64,000 nt of DNA from NCBI RefSeq assembly GCF_004005995.1, contig NZ_CP034767.1, positions 806,001 to 870,000 on the forward strand, read 5' to 3'. Made by a program: the position numbers and the translations under genes. This stretch comes from Devosia sp. 1566 (GTDB lineage Bacteria > Pseudomonadota > Alphaproteobacteria > Rhizobiales > Devosiaceae). The notes beneath the pieces were generated by a model. That model did not search any database, had not been told where the DNA came from, and saw only the letters and a list, made by a program, of their open reading frames with translations. Shown in pieces: positions 1 through 9,234 of this stretch. Within the stretch, counting starts at the first letter, position 1. Each line of letters starts with the position of its first letter.

Positions 1-267
1 GAGGCGACCGATATTCTGGTCGCAGCCAATAGCGACGCGCTGCTGGACCGGGACTTTGTGCGCGCATCGCTGCAGGCGCTGATCGATGGGCACTACCTGC
101 GGGCCGAGAATGGGGCCGTGGGCGTCATCAATCCCGCCAAGATGGAGGCGATGGGCACGTTCCTGTTTGAAGCCGGCATCCTCAAGGACGGCGACGGCAA
201 TCCTCTGGCCGCCAAGCCTGACTTCTCCGGCTACTATACCAGCGCCTATGTGGAAGCCGCGCCGTGA
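1..267 (+). CDS. ABC transporter substrate-binding protein, C-terminal fragment (nitrate/sulfonate/taurine type)
   Basis: The window opens inside this gene; reading frame 1 is open from base 1 to the TGA at 265-267 and gives the last 88 residues. The sequence looks like the C-terminal lobe of a periplasmic SsuA/TauA-type solute-binding protein, with a helix-rich stretch followed by a short tail ending in YVEAAP. The stop codon overlaps the start of the next gene (GTGA), a monooxygenase of the family that desulfonates or oxidises organosulfur and chelate compounds. That pairing supports an uptake role for a sulfonate-like substrate, but the substrate is inferred from context only. The N-terminus and signal peptide lie outside the window. 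Confidence 0.6.
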   Translation, partial: EATDILVAANSDALLDRDFVRASLQALIDGHYLRAENGAVGVINPAKMEAMGTFLFEAGILKDGDGNPLAAKPDFSGYYTSAYVEAAP

Positions 268-1568
268 CACCAAGGCGGCGCATGGGGCTCAACGCGGTGA
301 TCTATGGGCTGGGGAGTCATGAAGCAGGCTGGCGCATGCCTGAAAGCAATGCGTTGGCCTCGACCGATCTGGGCTATTGGACCGACATCGCTCGTCGGGC
401 TGAAGCGGGTGGGTTCGATGCTTTGTTTCTGGGCGATGTGCTGGCGCTGCAGCAAGGCGCTGACCGGCACCTCTCGGACGCGATGGACCCCTTCGTCATC
501 CTTTCGGCGCTGGCGGCAGTGACCGAGCGGATCGGGCTAATCGGCACGGCCTCGACCAGCTTTGATCATCCCTTTCATCTCGCCCGCCGCTTTGCTTCCC
601 TCGATCACCTCAGCGGTGGCCGGGCGGGCTGGAACATCGTCACCTCCTCCAACGCCCTCGAGGCCCACAATTTCGGGCTCGACGCCATGCCTGACCATGG
701 CGAGCGCTATGCGCGGGCCGCAGATGTCACCGCGGCTGTGCTGGCACTTTGGAGTTCCTGGCAGGCCGATGCCCGGATCGCGGACAAGCAGGCGGGCCGC
801 TATCTTGATCTCGCAAAGGTTCGGACGGTAGATCATCACGGTCAGTTCGTGCGAACCCGCGGGCCGCTGAACGTGCCCCGCTCGCCGCAGGGCCGCCCTT
901 TGCTGGCGCAGGCCGGCGCCTCCGAGGCCGGGCGTGATTTCGCGGTGCGCTATGCCGATCTGGTGTTCACGGTTCAGGCCGATCTTGCCGAGGCGCAACT
1001 GTTTTATCGCGACATGAAGGCAAGGGCTTCCCGCCACGGCCGGCCACCGGAAAGCCTGCTGATTTACCCTGGCATCGTGCCTATTGCTGCCCCGACGCGG
1101 GCGCAGGCGGAAGACCGCTTGGTGCAGTTGAATGGGTTCATGGTGCCTGAGCACGCGCTGGCCAAGCTCTCCGCGTTCCTGGGCACCGACTTGTCTGCGG
1201 CACAGCTGGATGACCCGCTGCCTCCTTTTGTCGGTGCAGGGGCCCCCAGCCAGTCGAGTCAAAGCCGCGTGGCTGTTTTGGTGGGCATCGCCAAACGAGA
1301 GGGGCTCAGCCTGCGGCAGTTGCTGATGCGCCTTGCCAGCGGTCGAGGGCACCTGCTGGCGGTCGGAACGGGCGCCGAGATCGCGGCGACCATGCAAGAC
1401 TGGTTCGACCAAGGGGCCGCGGACGGCTTTAACGTGATGGCACCGTTGATGCCGGCCGATCTGCAGAGCTTTGTGGATCTGGTGATACCAGAGCTCACGG
1501 CATCGGGCCTGTTTACCGCAAGCGGGGAAACGCTGCTGCGGCAGCGCGTCCAACTCGGTCCGGCATAG
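264..1568 (+). CDS. LLM-class FMN-dependent monooxygenase, NtaA/SnaA/DszA family
   Basis: A 434-residue luciferase-like flavin monooxygenase. Such enzymes use FMNH2 from a partner reductase and O2 to oxidise organosulfur compounds or aminopolycarboxylates in the cytoplasm. Family markers visible are the N-terminal beta strand followed by the insertion ending DLGYWTDIARRAE (about residues 35-47), the FDALFLGD strand (51-58) and the diagnostic SGGRAGWNIVTS motif (117-128). Length fits the NtaA/SnaA/SoxA/DszA group (about 430-460 aa). The GTG start at 264 overlaps the stop of the solute-binding gene; an ATG at 282 is an alternative start. No flavin reductase is next to it. The exact substrate cannot be read from sequence. 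Confidence 0.85.
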   Translation: MTPRRRMGLNAVIYGLGSHEAGWRMPESNALASTDLGYWTDIARRAEAGGFDALFLGDVLALQQGADRHLSDAMDPFVILSALAAVTERIGLIGTASTSFDHPFHLARRFASLDHLSGGRAGWNIVTSSNALEAHNFGLDAMPDHGERYARAADVTAAVLALWSSWQADARIADKQAGRYLDLAKVRTVDHHGQFVRTRGPLNVPRSPQGRPLLAQAGASEAGRDFAVRYADLVFTVQADLAEAQLFYRDMKARASRHGRPPESLLIYPGIVPIAAPTRAQAEDRLVQLNGFMVPEHALAKLSAFLGTDLSAAQLDDPLPPFVGAGAPSQSSQSRVAVLVGIAKREGLSLRQLLMRLASGRGHLLAVGTGAEIAATMQDWFDQGAADGFNVMAPLMPADLQSFVDLVIPELTASGLFTASGETLLRQRVQLGPA

Positions 1569-1569
1569 G

Positions 1570-1809
1570 TCAGTCCACCCCCTGCCGGTGCAGGCTCTTG
1601 GTGTAGAGCCGGTACATCGACAACGTTCCGGCGGCTTCAAGGTAAACCTTGGCCCGCAGGTCCCGCAATTGCCCGCCGCGTTGCAGCACCAGTCCCAGCG
1701 CCAGCCGCGCTGCTTCCTCGGGAGTCGCGGCGACCTGAATAAACTCTTCCGGTGCGCCTTCTGTCGGGGCGCAATCTACGACGCGATATTTCTTACTCAA
1801 ACCCAGCAC
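1570..1809 (-). CDS. Small hypothetical protein (79 aa)
   Basis: A short open frame convergent with the monooxygenase, ending 1 nt after it. It starts at GTG (1809-1807). Its composition is protein-like, with a central ATPEEAARLALGLVLQRGG helix (about residues 28-46), and no membrane segment or signal peptide. I do not recognise a domain. The Shine-Dalgarno-like GGGAG lies rather far from the GTG, so the exact start is uncertain. It could be a lineage-specific cytoplasmic protein. Confidence 0.45.
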   Translation of the reverse strand: MLGLSKKYRVVDCAPTEGAPEEFIQVAATPEEAARLALGLVLQRGGQLRDLRAKVYLEAAGTLSMYRLYTKSLHRQGVD

Positions 1810-1860
1810 TCAGACGCATATCGGCGGCTCCCTTCGAATTGACCATTGCTGTTGGGACTG

Positions 1861-2037
1861 TCACCGAGGACCTGCTGACGAGCGCAAGGAAGCAACTTCC
1901 TGTTTGAGCCGTTCGATCTCCTGCTGGGCAGCTTCAAGCTGCCGCTCCAGGTCAGCGATCCTTATATCTGCCAGCTGGAGTTCGCTTTGCTCGGGCACCA
2001 GCTCACCATTGGGTACATCCTTGATCTTGTCGCTCAT
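1861..2037 (-). CDS. Small coiled-coil hypothetical protein (58 aa)
   Basis: Short minus-strand frame starting MSDKIKDVPNGELVPEQ. From about residue 20 to 55 it is a near-continuous heptad-like coiled coil (LADLERQLEAAQQEIERLKQ-type repeats). The ATG at 2037 is preceded by a purine-rich GAAAAG; the frame also extends six codons upstream. Similar tiny coiled-coil proteins are common in alphaproteobacteria and are not assigned a function. It lies 51 nt upstream of the hypothetical gene ending at 1570 and may share its transcript. Confidence 0.5.
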   Translation of the reverse strand: MSDKIKDVPNGELVPEQSELQLADIRIADLERQLEAAQQEIERLKQEVASLRSSAGPR

Positions 2038-2415
2038 ACCAGCTTTTCTTCGCACTTGGTAATTGCCGCTAGTCTAGCCCCTCCTATCCTCCCGGGACAA
2101 TGGCATGGCGACCCTTATCGCCGCGCCGAAGCCGGGATGTGGAGAATGGACGCGAGCAGATGGCCCAGGGTGACCCGAATAAACCAACGGCGATGGGACG
2201 GATCGTCCCAATCACGGAACCGTGCGGAGGTCGAGGCGTTGGCCGCTAGCATGGTTAAATCGGAGGGGAACCATCGCCCCATGACCAGCCCACCCCGTCT
2301 GCCGCGATGGGATGCTCAGCTAAAGTCTTCAAGGCGGATGCCTCGGCAGGAGCTTCCTGGGAGGGTGTTCCGTGGATCCAGCAAGCGTTGAACCGCCTTT
2401 CAACCAAGGACATCA
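2038..2415. other. Intergenic gap of about 380 bp with no supported gene
   Basis: Short frames exist on both strands here but none has a convincing ribosome-binding site or protein-like composition. The region must hold the promoter of the small minus-strand genes and that of the oxidase cluster starting at 2416, but I could not place convincing -35/-10 boxes. Confidence 0.4.
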
Positions 2416-3171
2416 ATGATTCCAGCGTCGTCCTTTTCCTTCGATATGAGCTTTTGCGGGCCGCCACCCACGCTGGCAACCCTGTGGGGGCGCTGGAACC
2501 TTGATCCCTTCATGTTGATCGCGCTGGCGTTGGTTGCCGCTCTTGCCGCCATCAGCTTGCGGACGGCGTCCCGGCAGCGCCAACTGGCAGGAGGGGCGAG
2601 CTGGGCACTAGCGGCGACGCTTTTCGGGTCCCCTTTATGTGCGTTGACCGTGGCGCTGTTCTCCGCCCGGGTGGGTCACCACATCCTCCTCACCATGGTC
2701 GTGGCGCCGCTCCTGGCGCTGGCGCTGCCGCCTGAGCGGGGGCGGCGGGCAAAACTCTTCCCTGCGCTGCTGGTCTCGACCGTGGCGCTCTGGCTCTGGC
2801 ATGCGCCCGATTTCTATGCTGCGGCGTTCACCCATCCTGCGATTTATTGGGCCATGCAGGTGAGTTTGCTGTTGGCTTTCACCTGGCTGTGGCTGGGCAT
2901 GCTGCGGGCCGACAATGCCATGGCCGCCGGGCTGACGGCGCTGTCCGGCGCCATCCAGATGGGCTTTCTGGGTGCGCTGCTGGTGTTTGCCTCCGGCCCG
3001 CTCTACCTGCCGCATCTGGCCACGACCCTCGCCTTTGGCTTTTCGCCGATCGAGGACCAGCAATTGGGTGGGCTCATCATGTGGGTGCCTGCCAATCTGC
3101 CGCTGCTGGGCGTTGTGATCTGGCGCCTGGTTGATGCGCTGCGGCCGGAACGCCGCCCGGCGGTGCAATGA
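2416..3171 (+). CDS. ctaG: Cytochrome c oxidase assembly factor, CtaG of the caa3 type (PF09678)
   Basis: A 251-residue integral membrane protein with about six to seven hydrophobic segments. It carries the CGPPP...W.RWNLDP entry motif (about residues 14-31) and the histidine-bearing segments (ARVGHHILLTMVVAPLL, LWLWHAPDFY, GPLYLPH) of the caa3_CtaG family. These proteins are implicated in copper insertion or assembly of caa3-type oxidases; this is unrelated in fold to the Cox11-type CtaG. It heads a plus-strand oxidase cluster and overlaps copD by 4 nt (ATGA). ATG 2416 has an AAGGA-like site upstream; ATG 2446 (MSFCGPPP) is a possible alternative. Confidence 0.85.
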   Translation: MIPASSFSFDMSFCGPPPTLATLWGRWNLDPFMLIALALVAALAAISLRTASRQRQLAGGASWALAATLFGSPLCALTVALFSARVGHHILLTMVVAPLLALALPPERGRRAKLFPALLVSTVALWLWHAPDFYAAAFTHPAIYWAMQVSLLLAFTWLWLGMLRADNAMAAGLTALSGAIQMGFLGALLVFASGPLYLPHLATTLAFGFSPIEDQQLGGLIMWVPANLPLLGVVIWRLVDALRPERRPAVQ

Positions 3172-3680
3172 CCTGGGGTTTTGTCGTCGCCTGGCTCAAA
3201 TTCATCCATGTCGGGGGGATCGCGCTCTGGTCGGCGGGGCTCCTGGCACTGCCTTTCCTTTACCGGCAGCGGCGGGGGCTGGAAGACGATGCGCTCCATC
3301 GGCTGCACGCCTTTACGCGCTTTTTGTACGTCAAGCTGGTGTCGCCGGGAGCTTTCGTAGCCATTGCTTCGGGAACTGCGCTGATCCTGATGCAGGGCAC
3401 CTACCAGAACTGGTTTTCGGCCAAGCTGGTCGGGGTCGCAGTGCTGACAGGCATCCACATCTTTTCGGGTTTGGTGATCCTGCGCATTTTCGAGCGCAAC
3501 GGCCACTATCCCACGGCGCGCTTCATGGTGATCGTGCCCCTGACCCTCACAGTGGTCTGCGCAATTCTGGCGCTCGTGCTGGGCAAACCACGCCTGCAAT
3601 GGCCGCAAGGCCTGCAGGCGTTTTTCGCCCCCGGCGCCCTTTCCGAAATGGTCGGCCCCTTTATTGCCGGGTGGATATGA
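3168..3680 (+). CDS. CopD family copper-resistance/uptake membrane protein
   Basis: A 170-residue protein with four hydrophobic segments, matching the CopD domain: the WLKFIHVGGIALWSAGLL first helix with its conserved His, then FTRFLYVKLVSPGAFVAI and the third helix TGIHIFSGLVIL. CopD proteins move copper across, or hold it in, the inner membrane. Here the gene starts inside the ctaG stop codon (ATGA at 3168-3171), so copper delivery to the neighbouring oxidase is the natural reading (inference). Its last 20 nt overlap the convergent DUF2231 gene. Confidence 0.8.
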   Translation: MTWGFVVAWLKFIHVGGIALWSAGLLALPFLYRQRRGLEDDALHRLHAFTRFLYVKLVSPGAFVAIASGTALILMQGTYQNWFSAKLVGVAVLTGIHIFSGLVILRIFERNGHYPTARFMVIVPLTLTVVCAILALVLGKPRLQWPQGLQAFFAPGALSEMVGPFIAGWI

Positions 3681-4212
3681 TGAGGCCAACCCCATGATCG
3701 AACACCAGCTTGCCGCCATGCCAGCTTGCAAAAGCGGTGGCCATGCTCGCGAGCACCGAAAGCATCAGGCCGTTAGGCAGGATCTGTTCGGGGTAGAAAA
3801 TGCGCAGGCCAGCATTGGCGCCGGCTATGGCGACGAGCACCATGGCGGCAACCGCATGGTTCCAACTGGCAACGCGCACCCGAATGCCGGGAACCGCCAG
3901 GAGTTCGGCCGTGCCGGCAAGCGCCGCCAGGACGCCGAAGGCGAAGGCCGCGGAAGCCGACCAGGTGCCGACCTGCACCCAGAACGGATCAGCGCCCCAC
4001 CAGTAGAAGATATCGATGCCCAAGGTTGCGATAATGAACGCAATGGGAAAGTGCACCATCATGGCATGTATGGGATGGCCGGCGACGGCAATGGCCGAGC
4101 CGATATCCTTGTCGGCAATGGAGCGAATATAGGGATTGGGGTGATCAGAGCGTGCTTCGGGCGGCGTTTCTTCCCGCTGGGCTTCCTGTTCTTCTTCGCT
4201 CGATTGGCTCAC
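3661..4212 (-). CDS. DUF2231 domain membrane protein
   Basis: A 183-residue protein: an acidic hydrophilic N-terminus (about 1-40, rich in E and P), then four transmembrane helices. It carries the DUF2231 signature GHPIHAMMVHFPIAF (about residues 45-59, with three histidines) and later LAALAGTAELLAVP and [13 protein letters not shown]. Histidines in the first helix hint at haem or metal binding, but the function is unknown. It starts at GTG 4212 with an AAGGGA site and sits on the opposite strand from the oxidase genes. It overlaps copD by 20 nt at its 3' end and starts only 12 nt from the proposed coxB start. Confidence 0.8.
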   Translation of the reverse strand: MSQSSEEEQEAQREETPPEARSDHPNPYIRSIADKDIGSAIAVAGHPIHAMMVHFPIAFIIATLGIDIFYWWGADPFWVQVGTWSASAAFAFGVLAALAGTAELLAVPGIRVRVASWNHAVAAMVLVAIAGANAGLRIFYPEQILPNGLMLSVLASMATAFASWHGGKLVFDHGVGLIISTRQ

Positions 4213-4224
4213 CGCAGAGTTCCC

Positions 4225-4890
4225 TTGTTCAAGAGGCTGTTACTGGGGGCAACGCCAGCATTGCTGGGGGGTTGCAGCGGCGATTTGTCGGCGCTCGATC
4301 CGGCCGGACCGCGCGCGGCCAATCTTGCCACCCTGTGGTGGGTGATGCTGATCGGCGCGGCGGTGCTGTTCGGGCTCGTCATGGCCCTGTTCGCACTGGC
4401 TTATCGACGCCCCGCCTGGATCACGCGGGTGACGCCGGCGCAATGGATCGTGGGTGGGGGGCTCGTGCTGCCCATCCCCATTCTGATCGTGCTGACCGGC
4501 ACGGCTCTGGTGTTGGGCGAGCAATTGCTGCCCAAGGGCGAGGCCCCGGTGCGCGTCGAGGGACGGGCGCAGCAATGGAGCTGGCACTTCACCCATCCCG
4601 AGAGCGCCCTTGCGCCCAGCGAGATCCTGCATATTCCCGCTGGAGAGCCGGTCGACATCGCCGTGACCTCCCTGGATGTTATCCATTCGCTCTGGGTGCC
4701 GCGGCTTGGGGGCAAAATCGACGCCATTCCCGGCAAGGTCAATATCATCCGCCTCCAGGCCGATGAGCCCGGTGTCTATTGGGGACAATGCGCCGAATAT
4801 TGTGGCGAGGGCCATGACGGCATGCGCTTCCGGGTGGAAGCGCATGAGCCAGAGGCATTTGCCGCCTTGCTGGAAGGGCGCGCGCCATGA
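4225..4890 (+). CDS. coxB: Cytochrome c oxidase subunit II, predicted lipoprotein
   Basis: About 221 residues. From the TTG at 4225 the N-terminus reads as a lipoprotein signal with lipobox LLGGC (Cys about residue 18), then a second membrane helix (ANLATLWWVMLIGAAVLFGLVMALF) and another before the cupredoxin domain. The CuA site is complete: the His in DVIHSLWVP, then CAEYCGEGHDGM with both Cys, the bridging Glu, His and Met. No cytochrome c domain follows. The open frame extends far upstream, but that part is antisense to the DUF2231 gene, so I place the start at 4225. It overlaps coxA by 4 nt (ATGA). Confidence 0.88.
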   Translation: MFKRLLLGATPALLGGCSGDLSALDPAGPRAANLATLWWVMLIGAAVLFGLVMALFALAYRRPAWITRVTPAQWIVGGGLVLPIPILIVLTGTALVLGEQLLPKGEAPVRVEGRAQQWSWHFTHPESALAPSEILHIPAGEPVDIAVTSLDVIHSLWVPRLGGKIDAIPGKVNIIRLQADEPGVYWGQCAEYCGEGHDGMRFRVEAHEPEAFAALLEGRAP

Positions 4891-7403
4891 ACCATCATCA
4901 GCAGCAGAACCATCGGCATCAGCTCTCGCCCATCGCCCTCCATAAGGCCCTGGAGCGCATCTGGGGCACGCCACCCGGTTGGGGGCGCCTGTCCAGCGTC
5001 AACCACACTGTGCTGGGCAAGCGGTTCATGGTCGTGGCGCTGACCTTTTTCGGCGTTGGCGGCCTCTTGTCCATGCTGATCCGCGCTCAGTTGGCGACGC
5101 CCAACAGTGCGTTTGTGGGCCCGGAAATCTACAATCAGATTTTCACCATGCATGGCACGGTGATGATGTTCCTGTTCGCCATTCCCATGTTCGAGGGCTT
5201 TGCGCTTTACATGCTGCCCAAGATGCTGGGGGCGCGGGACATGGCGTTTCCGCGCCTTACCGCCTATGGCTTCTGGTGCTACCTCTTTGGCGGCTCGATC
5301 CTGATCATCGCCATGTTACTGGGTGTGGCGCCCGATAGCGGCTGGTTCATGTATACGCCCCTATCGTCGCGCCCCTACACGCCCGGCATCAATGCCGATG
5401 TCTGGCTGCTGGGCATCACCTTTGTCGAAATCTCGGCGGTCACAGCTGCCATCGAGATGTTCGTTTCCATCCTCAAGATGCGCGCGGCCGGCATGTCGCT
5501 GGCGCGGATGCCGCTCTTTGGCTGGTATATGCTGGTGACGTCGGGGATGATGATCATCGGCTTTCCCCCGCTGATCCTGGGCTCGATCCTGCTCGAACTC
5601 GAACGCGCCTTCGACCTGCCGTTCTTTGATCCCACCCGCGGGGGCGATCCGCTGCTCTGGCAGCACCTGTTCTGGCTCTTCGGCCATCCCGAAGTCTACA
5701 TCATCTTCCTGCCCGCTGCCGGGGCGCTGTCAACCATCATTCCCGTGTTTGCGCAGCGCCCGATCCTGGGCTATCGCGCCATCATCGCCGGCATTGTGGC
5801 CATGGCGTTCCTGAGCTTCGGGCTTTGGGTGCATCACATGTATACGGTGGGCATCCCCCATCTGGCGCTAGCCTTCTTTTCGGCCGCAAGCGCGCTGGTC
5901 GCGGTGCCGACGGCGATCCAGATCTTTGCCTGGATCGGCACGCTGGCCTCGGGCAAACCGCGCTGGGACGTGCCCATGCTTTATGTGGGCGGGTTCTTCT
6001 TCGTCTTCGTGATCGGCGGGCTGACGGGGGTCATGCTGGCCATGGTGCCGTTCAACACCCAGGCCCATGACAGCTATTTTGTGGTGGCGCATCTGCACTA
6101 TGTGCTGGTGGGGGGCTTTGTGTTCCCCATGTTGGCCGCGCTCTACCACTGGCTGCCGCATTTGACCGGGCGAAAGAGCCTCTATGGGCTTTCGGTGCCC
6201 GCGTTCTGGCTGATCCTGATCGGCTTCAACCTCACCTTTTTCCTGATGCACCTGACGGGGCTGATGGGCATGCCGCGGCGCATCTCGACCTATCCCTCCA
6301 ACTGGGGCTGGGATTGGCTGAACCTGCTGTCCTCGATCGGGGGCTTTATCCTCACCAGTGGCTTTATGCTGGTGCTGGCCGACCTCGTGCTGCAATTCCG
6401 CTTCGGCAAGCGGTTCCGGCGTGACCCGTGGTCGGCACAAACACTGGAATGGGCGACGCCGACGCCACCGCCAAGCTATAACTTCGCCTCGCTCCCGCAG
6501 ATCGACCAGCGCGCGGACCTGCTCGAGCCGGCAGTGATCGGGCCAAAGCTGGCCGGTGGCCATGGCTATCTCGGTTTCGTGCGCAATGACCATATGGAGA
6601 CGCTGGGCGTCGATATCGTCACTGGCGCGGCCGAGCATGTGATGGTGTTGCCGCACCGATCCTTCCTGCCGCTCTGGACGGCGCTGGCGACCGGTAGCTT
6701 TTTCCTCGCGCTGCTGTTCGGGCAATATTGGCTGGCGCCGATCAGCGCGCTGCTGGTGGTCGGGCTGTTCCTTGTCTGGCCGATGAGCCTGGGGAAGAAG
6801 CGCGATCACGGCCCGGTCGAGATCGGCATGAACGAGGCCGCGCCGTTCGACAGCGAAGTGGCAGCCAATGTCACCGTGCTCGCCAATGCCACCGGCCTTG
6901 TGACCAATGGGACCCTGTTTGCCTCCTTGCTGTTTGGCGGCCTGTTTCTTCTGGTGGTGGCGCAGAATTGGGAGGCGGTTCCACCACTCGCGCTATCGCC
7001 CTTGCTGCTTGGGCTGGCGGGTGCGAGCGCCCTTTTGGCGGCAGGACTGGCCTTTGCCGCGCAACGCCGTAACCAGGCGGGCCGCAGTCCGGTCCCACTG
7101 CAGGGCGGCGCCGTTGCACTGCAACTTCTGGCCGCGGCGGCCCTCCTTGCCCTCATGGTTGGGGTGGGGGACGCAACCCTTCATGCCCGTTCGGCCGTGG
7201 TATTTGCCACGCTGGGCTATTGCGCACTCCATTGTGGCATCGCCGCGCTCATTGCCGGACACGCGATCTGGCGGCATGTGCAGGGCTTTGTCTCCGCGCG
7301 TCGGCAGACCGATCCCAACCTGGCGCTGCTCTGGAACCTTTATGCGGGCCTTGCCGTGGTGCCCGGGGTCGGGCTTGCCCTCCTGCTTGCAGGTGCCGCA
7401 TGA
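4887..7403 (+). CDS. Fused cytochrome c oxidase subunit I/III
   Basis: 838 residues. Residues about 20-540 are subunit I (haem-copper oxidase): haem a ligands H89 and H404, CuB ligands H267, H316 and H317, haem a3 ligand H402, and the cross-link motif HPEVY (267-271) with E269. The D-channel entry Asp is present (D118 in ARDMAFPR). The usual K-channel Lys position is Gln (Q345 in TAIQIFAW), and the Asn pair after the D-channel Asp is absent. Residues about 650-838 carry hydrophobic helices resembling a shortened, divergent subunit III (HARSAVVFATLGYCALHCG near the end). No separate coxC follows, so this looks like a natural I/III fusion of the alternative rhizobial CoxMNOP kind. Confidence 0.9.
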   Translation: MNHHQQQNHRHQLSPIALHKALERIWGTPPGWGRLSSVNHTVLGKRFMVVALTFFGVGGLLSMLIRAQLATPNSAFVGPEIYNQIFTMHGTVMMFLFAIPMFEGFALYMLPKMLGARDMAFPRLTAYGFWCYLFGGSILIIAMLLGVAPDSGWFMYTPLSSRPYTPGINADVWLLGITFVEISAVTAAIEMFVSILKMRAAGMSLARMPLFGWYMLVTSGMMIIGFPPLILGSILLELERAFDLPFFDPTRGGDPLLWQHLFWLFGHPEVYIIFLPAAGALSTIIPVFAQRPILGYRAIIAGIVAMAFLSFGLWVHHMYTVGIPHLALAFFSAASALVAVPTAIQIFAWIGTLASGKPRWDVPMLYVGGFFFVFVIGGLTGVMLAMVPFNTQAHDSYFVVAHLHYVLVGGFVFPMLAALYHWLPHLTGRKSLYGLSVPAFWLILIGFNLTFFLMHLTGLMGMPRRISTYPSNWGWDWLNLLSSIGGFILTSGFMLVLADLVLQFRFGKRFRRDPWSAQTLEWATPTPPPSYNFASLPQIDQRADLLEPAVIGPKLAGGHGYLGFVRNDHMETLGVDIVTGAAEHVMVLPHRSFLPLWTALATGSFFLALLFGQYWLAPISALLVVGLFLVWPMSLGKKRDHGPVEIGMNEAAPFDSEVAANVTVLANATGLVTNGTLFASLLFGGLFLLVVAQNWEAVPPLALSPLLLGLAGASALLAAGLAFAAQRRNQAGRSPVPLQGGAVALQLLAAAALLALMVGVGDATLHARSAVVFATLGYCALHCGIAALIAGHAIWRHVQGFVSARRQTDPNLALLWNLYAGLAVVPGVGLALLLAGAA

Positions 7404-7708
7404 GCGCTTCCAACCGCCTCGCCCTGGTCCACCTTGTTTCCGGCTTTGTCGTCTGGTCGCTTGGCTTTGTGCTGCTCTATGGGCTTCAGGCGCTGGGCTG
7501 CGCCTATGGCTGGAGCCAGCACCGCTTGTGGCTGATATCAGCCTTTGTTGCCGTGCTGGTGCCGCTGGCCTGGCTGGCTTGGCGGCCCCGCCGCACCGGG
7601 CCGGAAGCGTCTAGTCTAGCAACGGCCGCGCTTTGGGTTAATCGGGCCGCGCTCGGGGCGGCAATATTGGTGTTCCTGCCCGTCACTTTCGCCTCCACCT
7701 GCATTTGA
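7400..7708 (+). CDS. Small membrane protein of the oxidase cluster (102 aa)
   Basis: Begins inside the oxidase stop codon (ATGA at 7400-7403). It has three predicted membrane helices (about residues 8-32, 42-57, 77-97) and two Cys (residue 34 and near the C-terminus). I recognise no catalytic domain. Its translational coupling to the subunit I/III gene suggests a small accessory or assembly subunit of the oxidase (inference). Confidence 0.65.
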   Translation: MSASNRLALVHLVSGFVVWSLGFVLLYGLQALGCAYGWSQHRLWLISAFVAVLVPLAWLAWRPRRTGPEASSLATAALWVNRAALGAAILVFLPVTFASTCI

Positions 7709-7713
7709 GTTAA

Positions 7714-7748
7714 AGCCTGCGCAAAAATAACAGGCAGGCTGCTTGTTT
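7714..7748 (+). terminator. Stem-loop after the oxidase cluster
   Basis: A 7-bp inverted repeat AGCCTGC / GCAGGCT (7714-7720 and 7734-7740) with a 13-nt A-rich loop, followed by GCTTGTTTTG. It is a plausible weak intrinsic terminator between the oxidase cluster and gdhA. Confidence 0.45.
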
Positions 7749-7807
7749 TGTGTTCAACAGCATGCCGGGCTGGGCTAGAGCATTGCCCAGCTTTGTTTTG
7801 ACTGTGA

Positions 7808-9172
<1,365 letters not shown>

Positions 9173-9194
9173 AGCCGAGCGCCTTCAGCAAAGG

Positions 9195-9213
9195 GAGGCG
9201 CCACCGGCGCCTC
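9195..9213. terminator. Perfect 8-bp hairpin between convergent gdhA and lysE-type gene
   Basis: GAGGCGCC (9195-9202), a 3-nt loop, then GGCGCCTC (9206-9213). It sits between the two convergent stops and has no T-run, so it may be a bidirectional, possibly Rho-assisted terminator or an mRNA end-protector. Confidence 0.5.
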
Positions 9214-9234
9214 ACCCAGCCTGACGCTGCCGGA

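Noticed and set aside
2255..2479. Short minus-strand frame overlapping the ctaG start
   Set aside because: No ribosome-binding site and overlaps the well-supported ctaG gene.
3664..4224. Possible long N-terminal extension of coxB
   Set aside because: The frame is open but is antisense to the DUF2231 gene and lacks protein-like character; a lipoprotein signal begins at TTG 4225.
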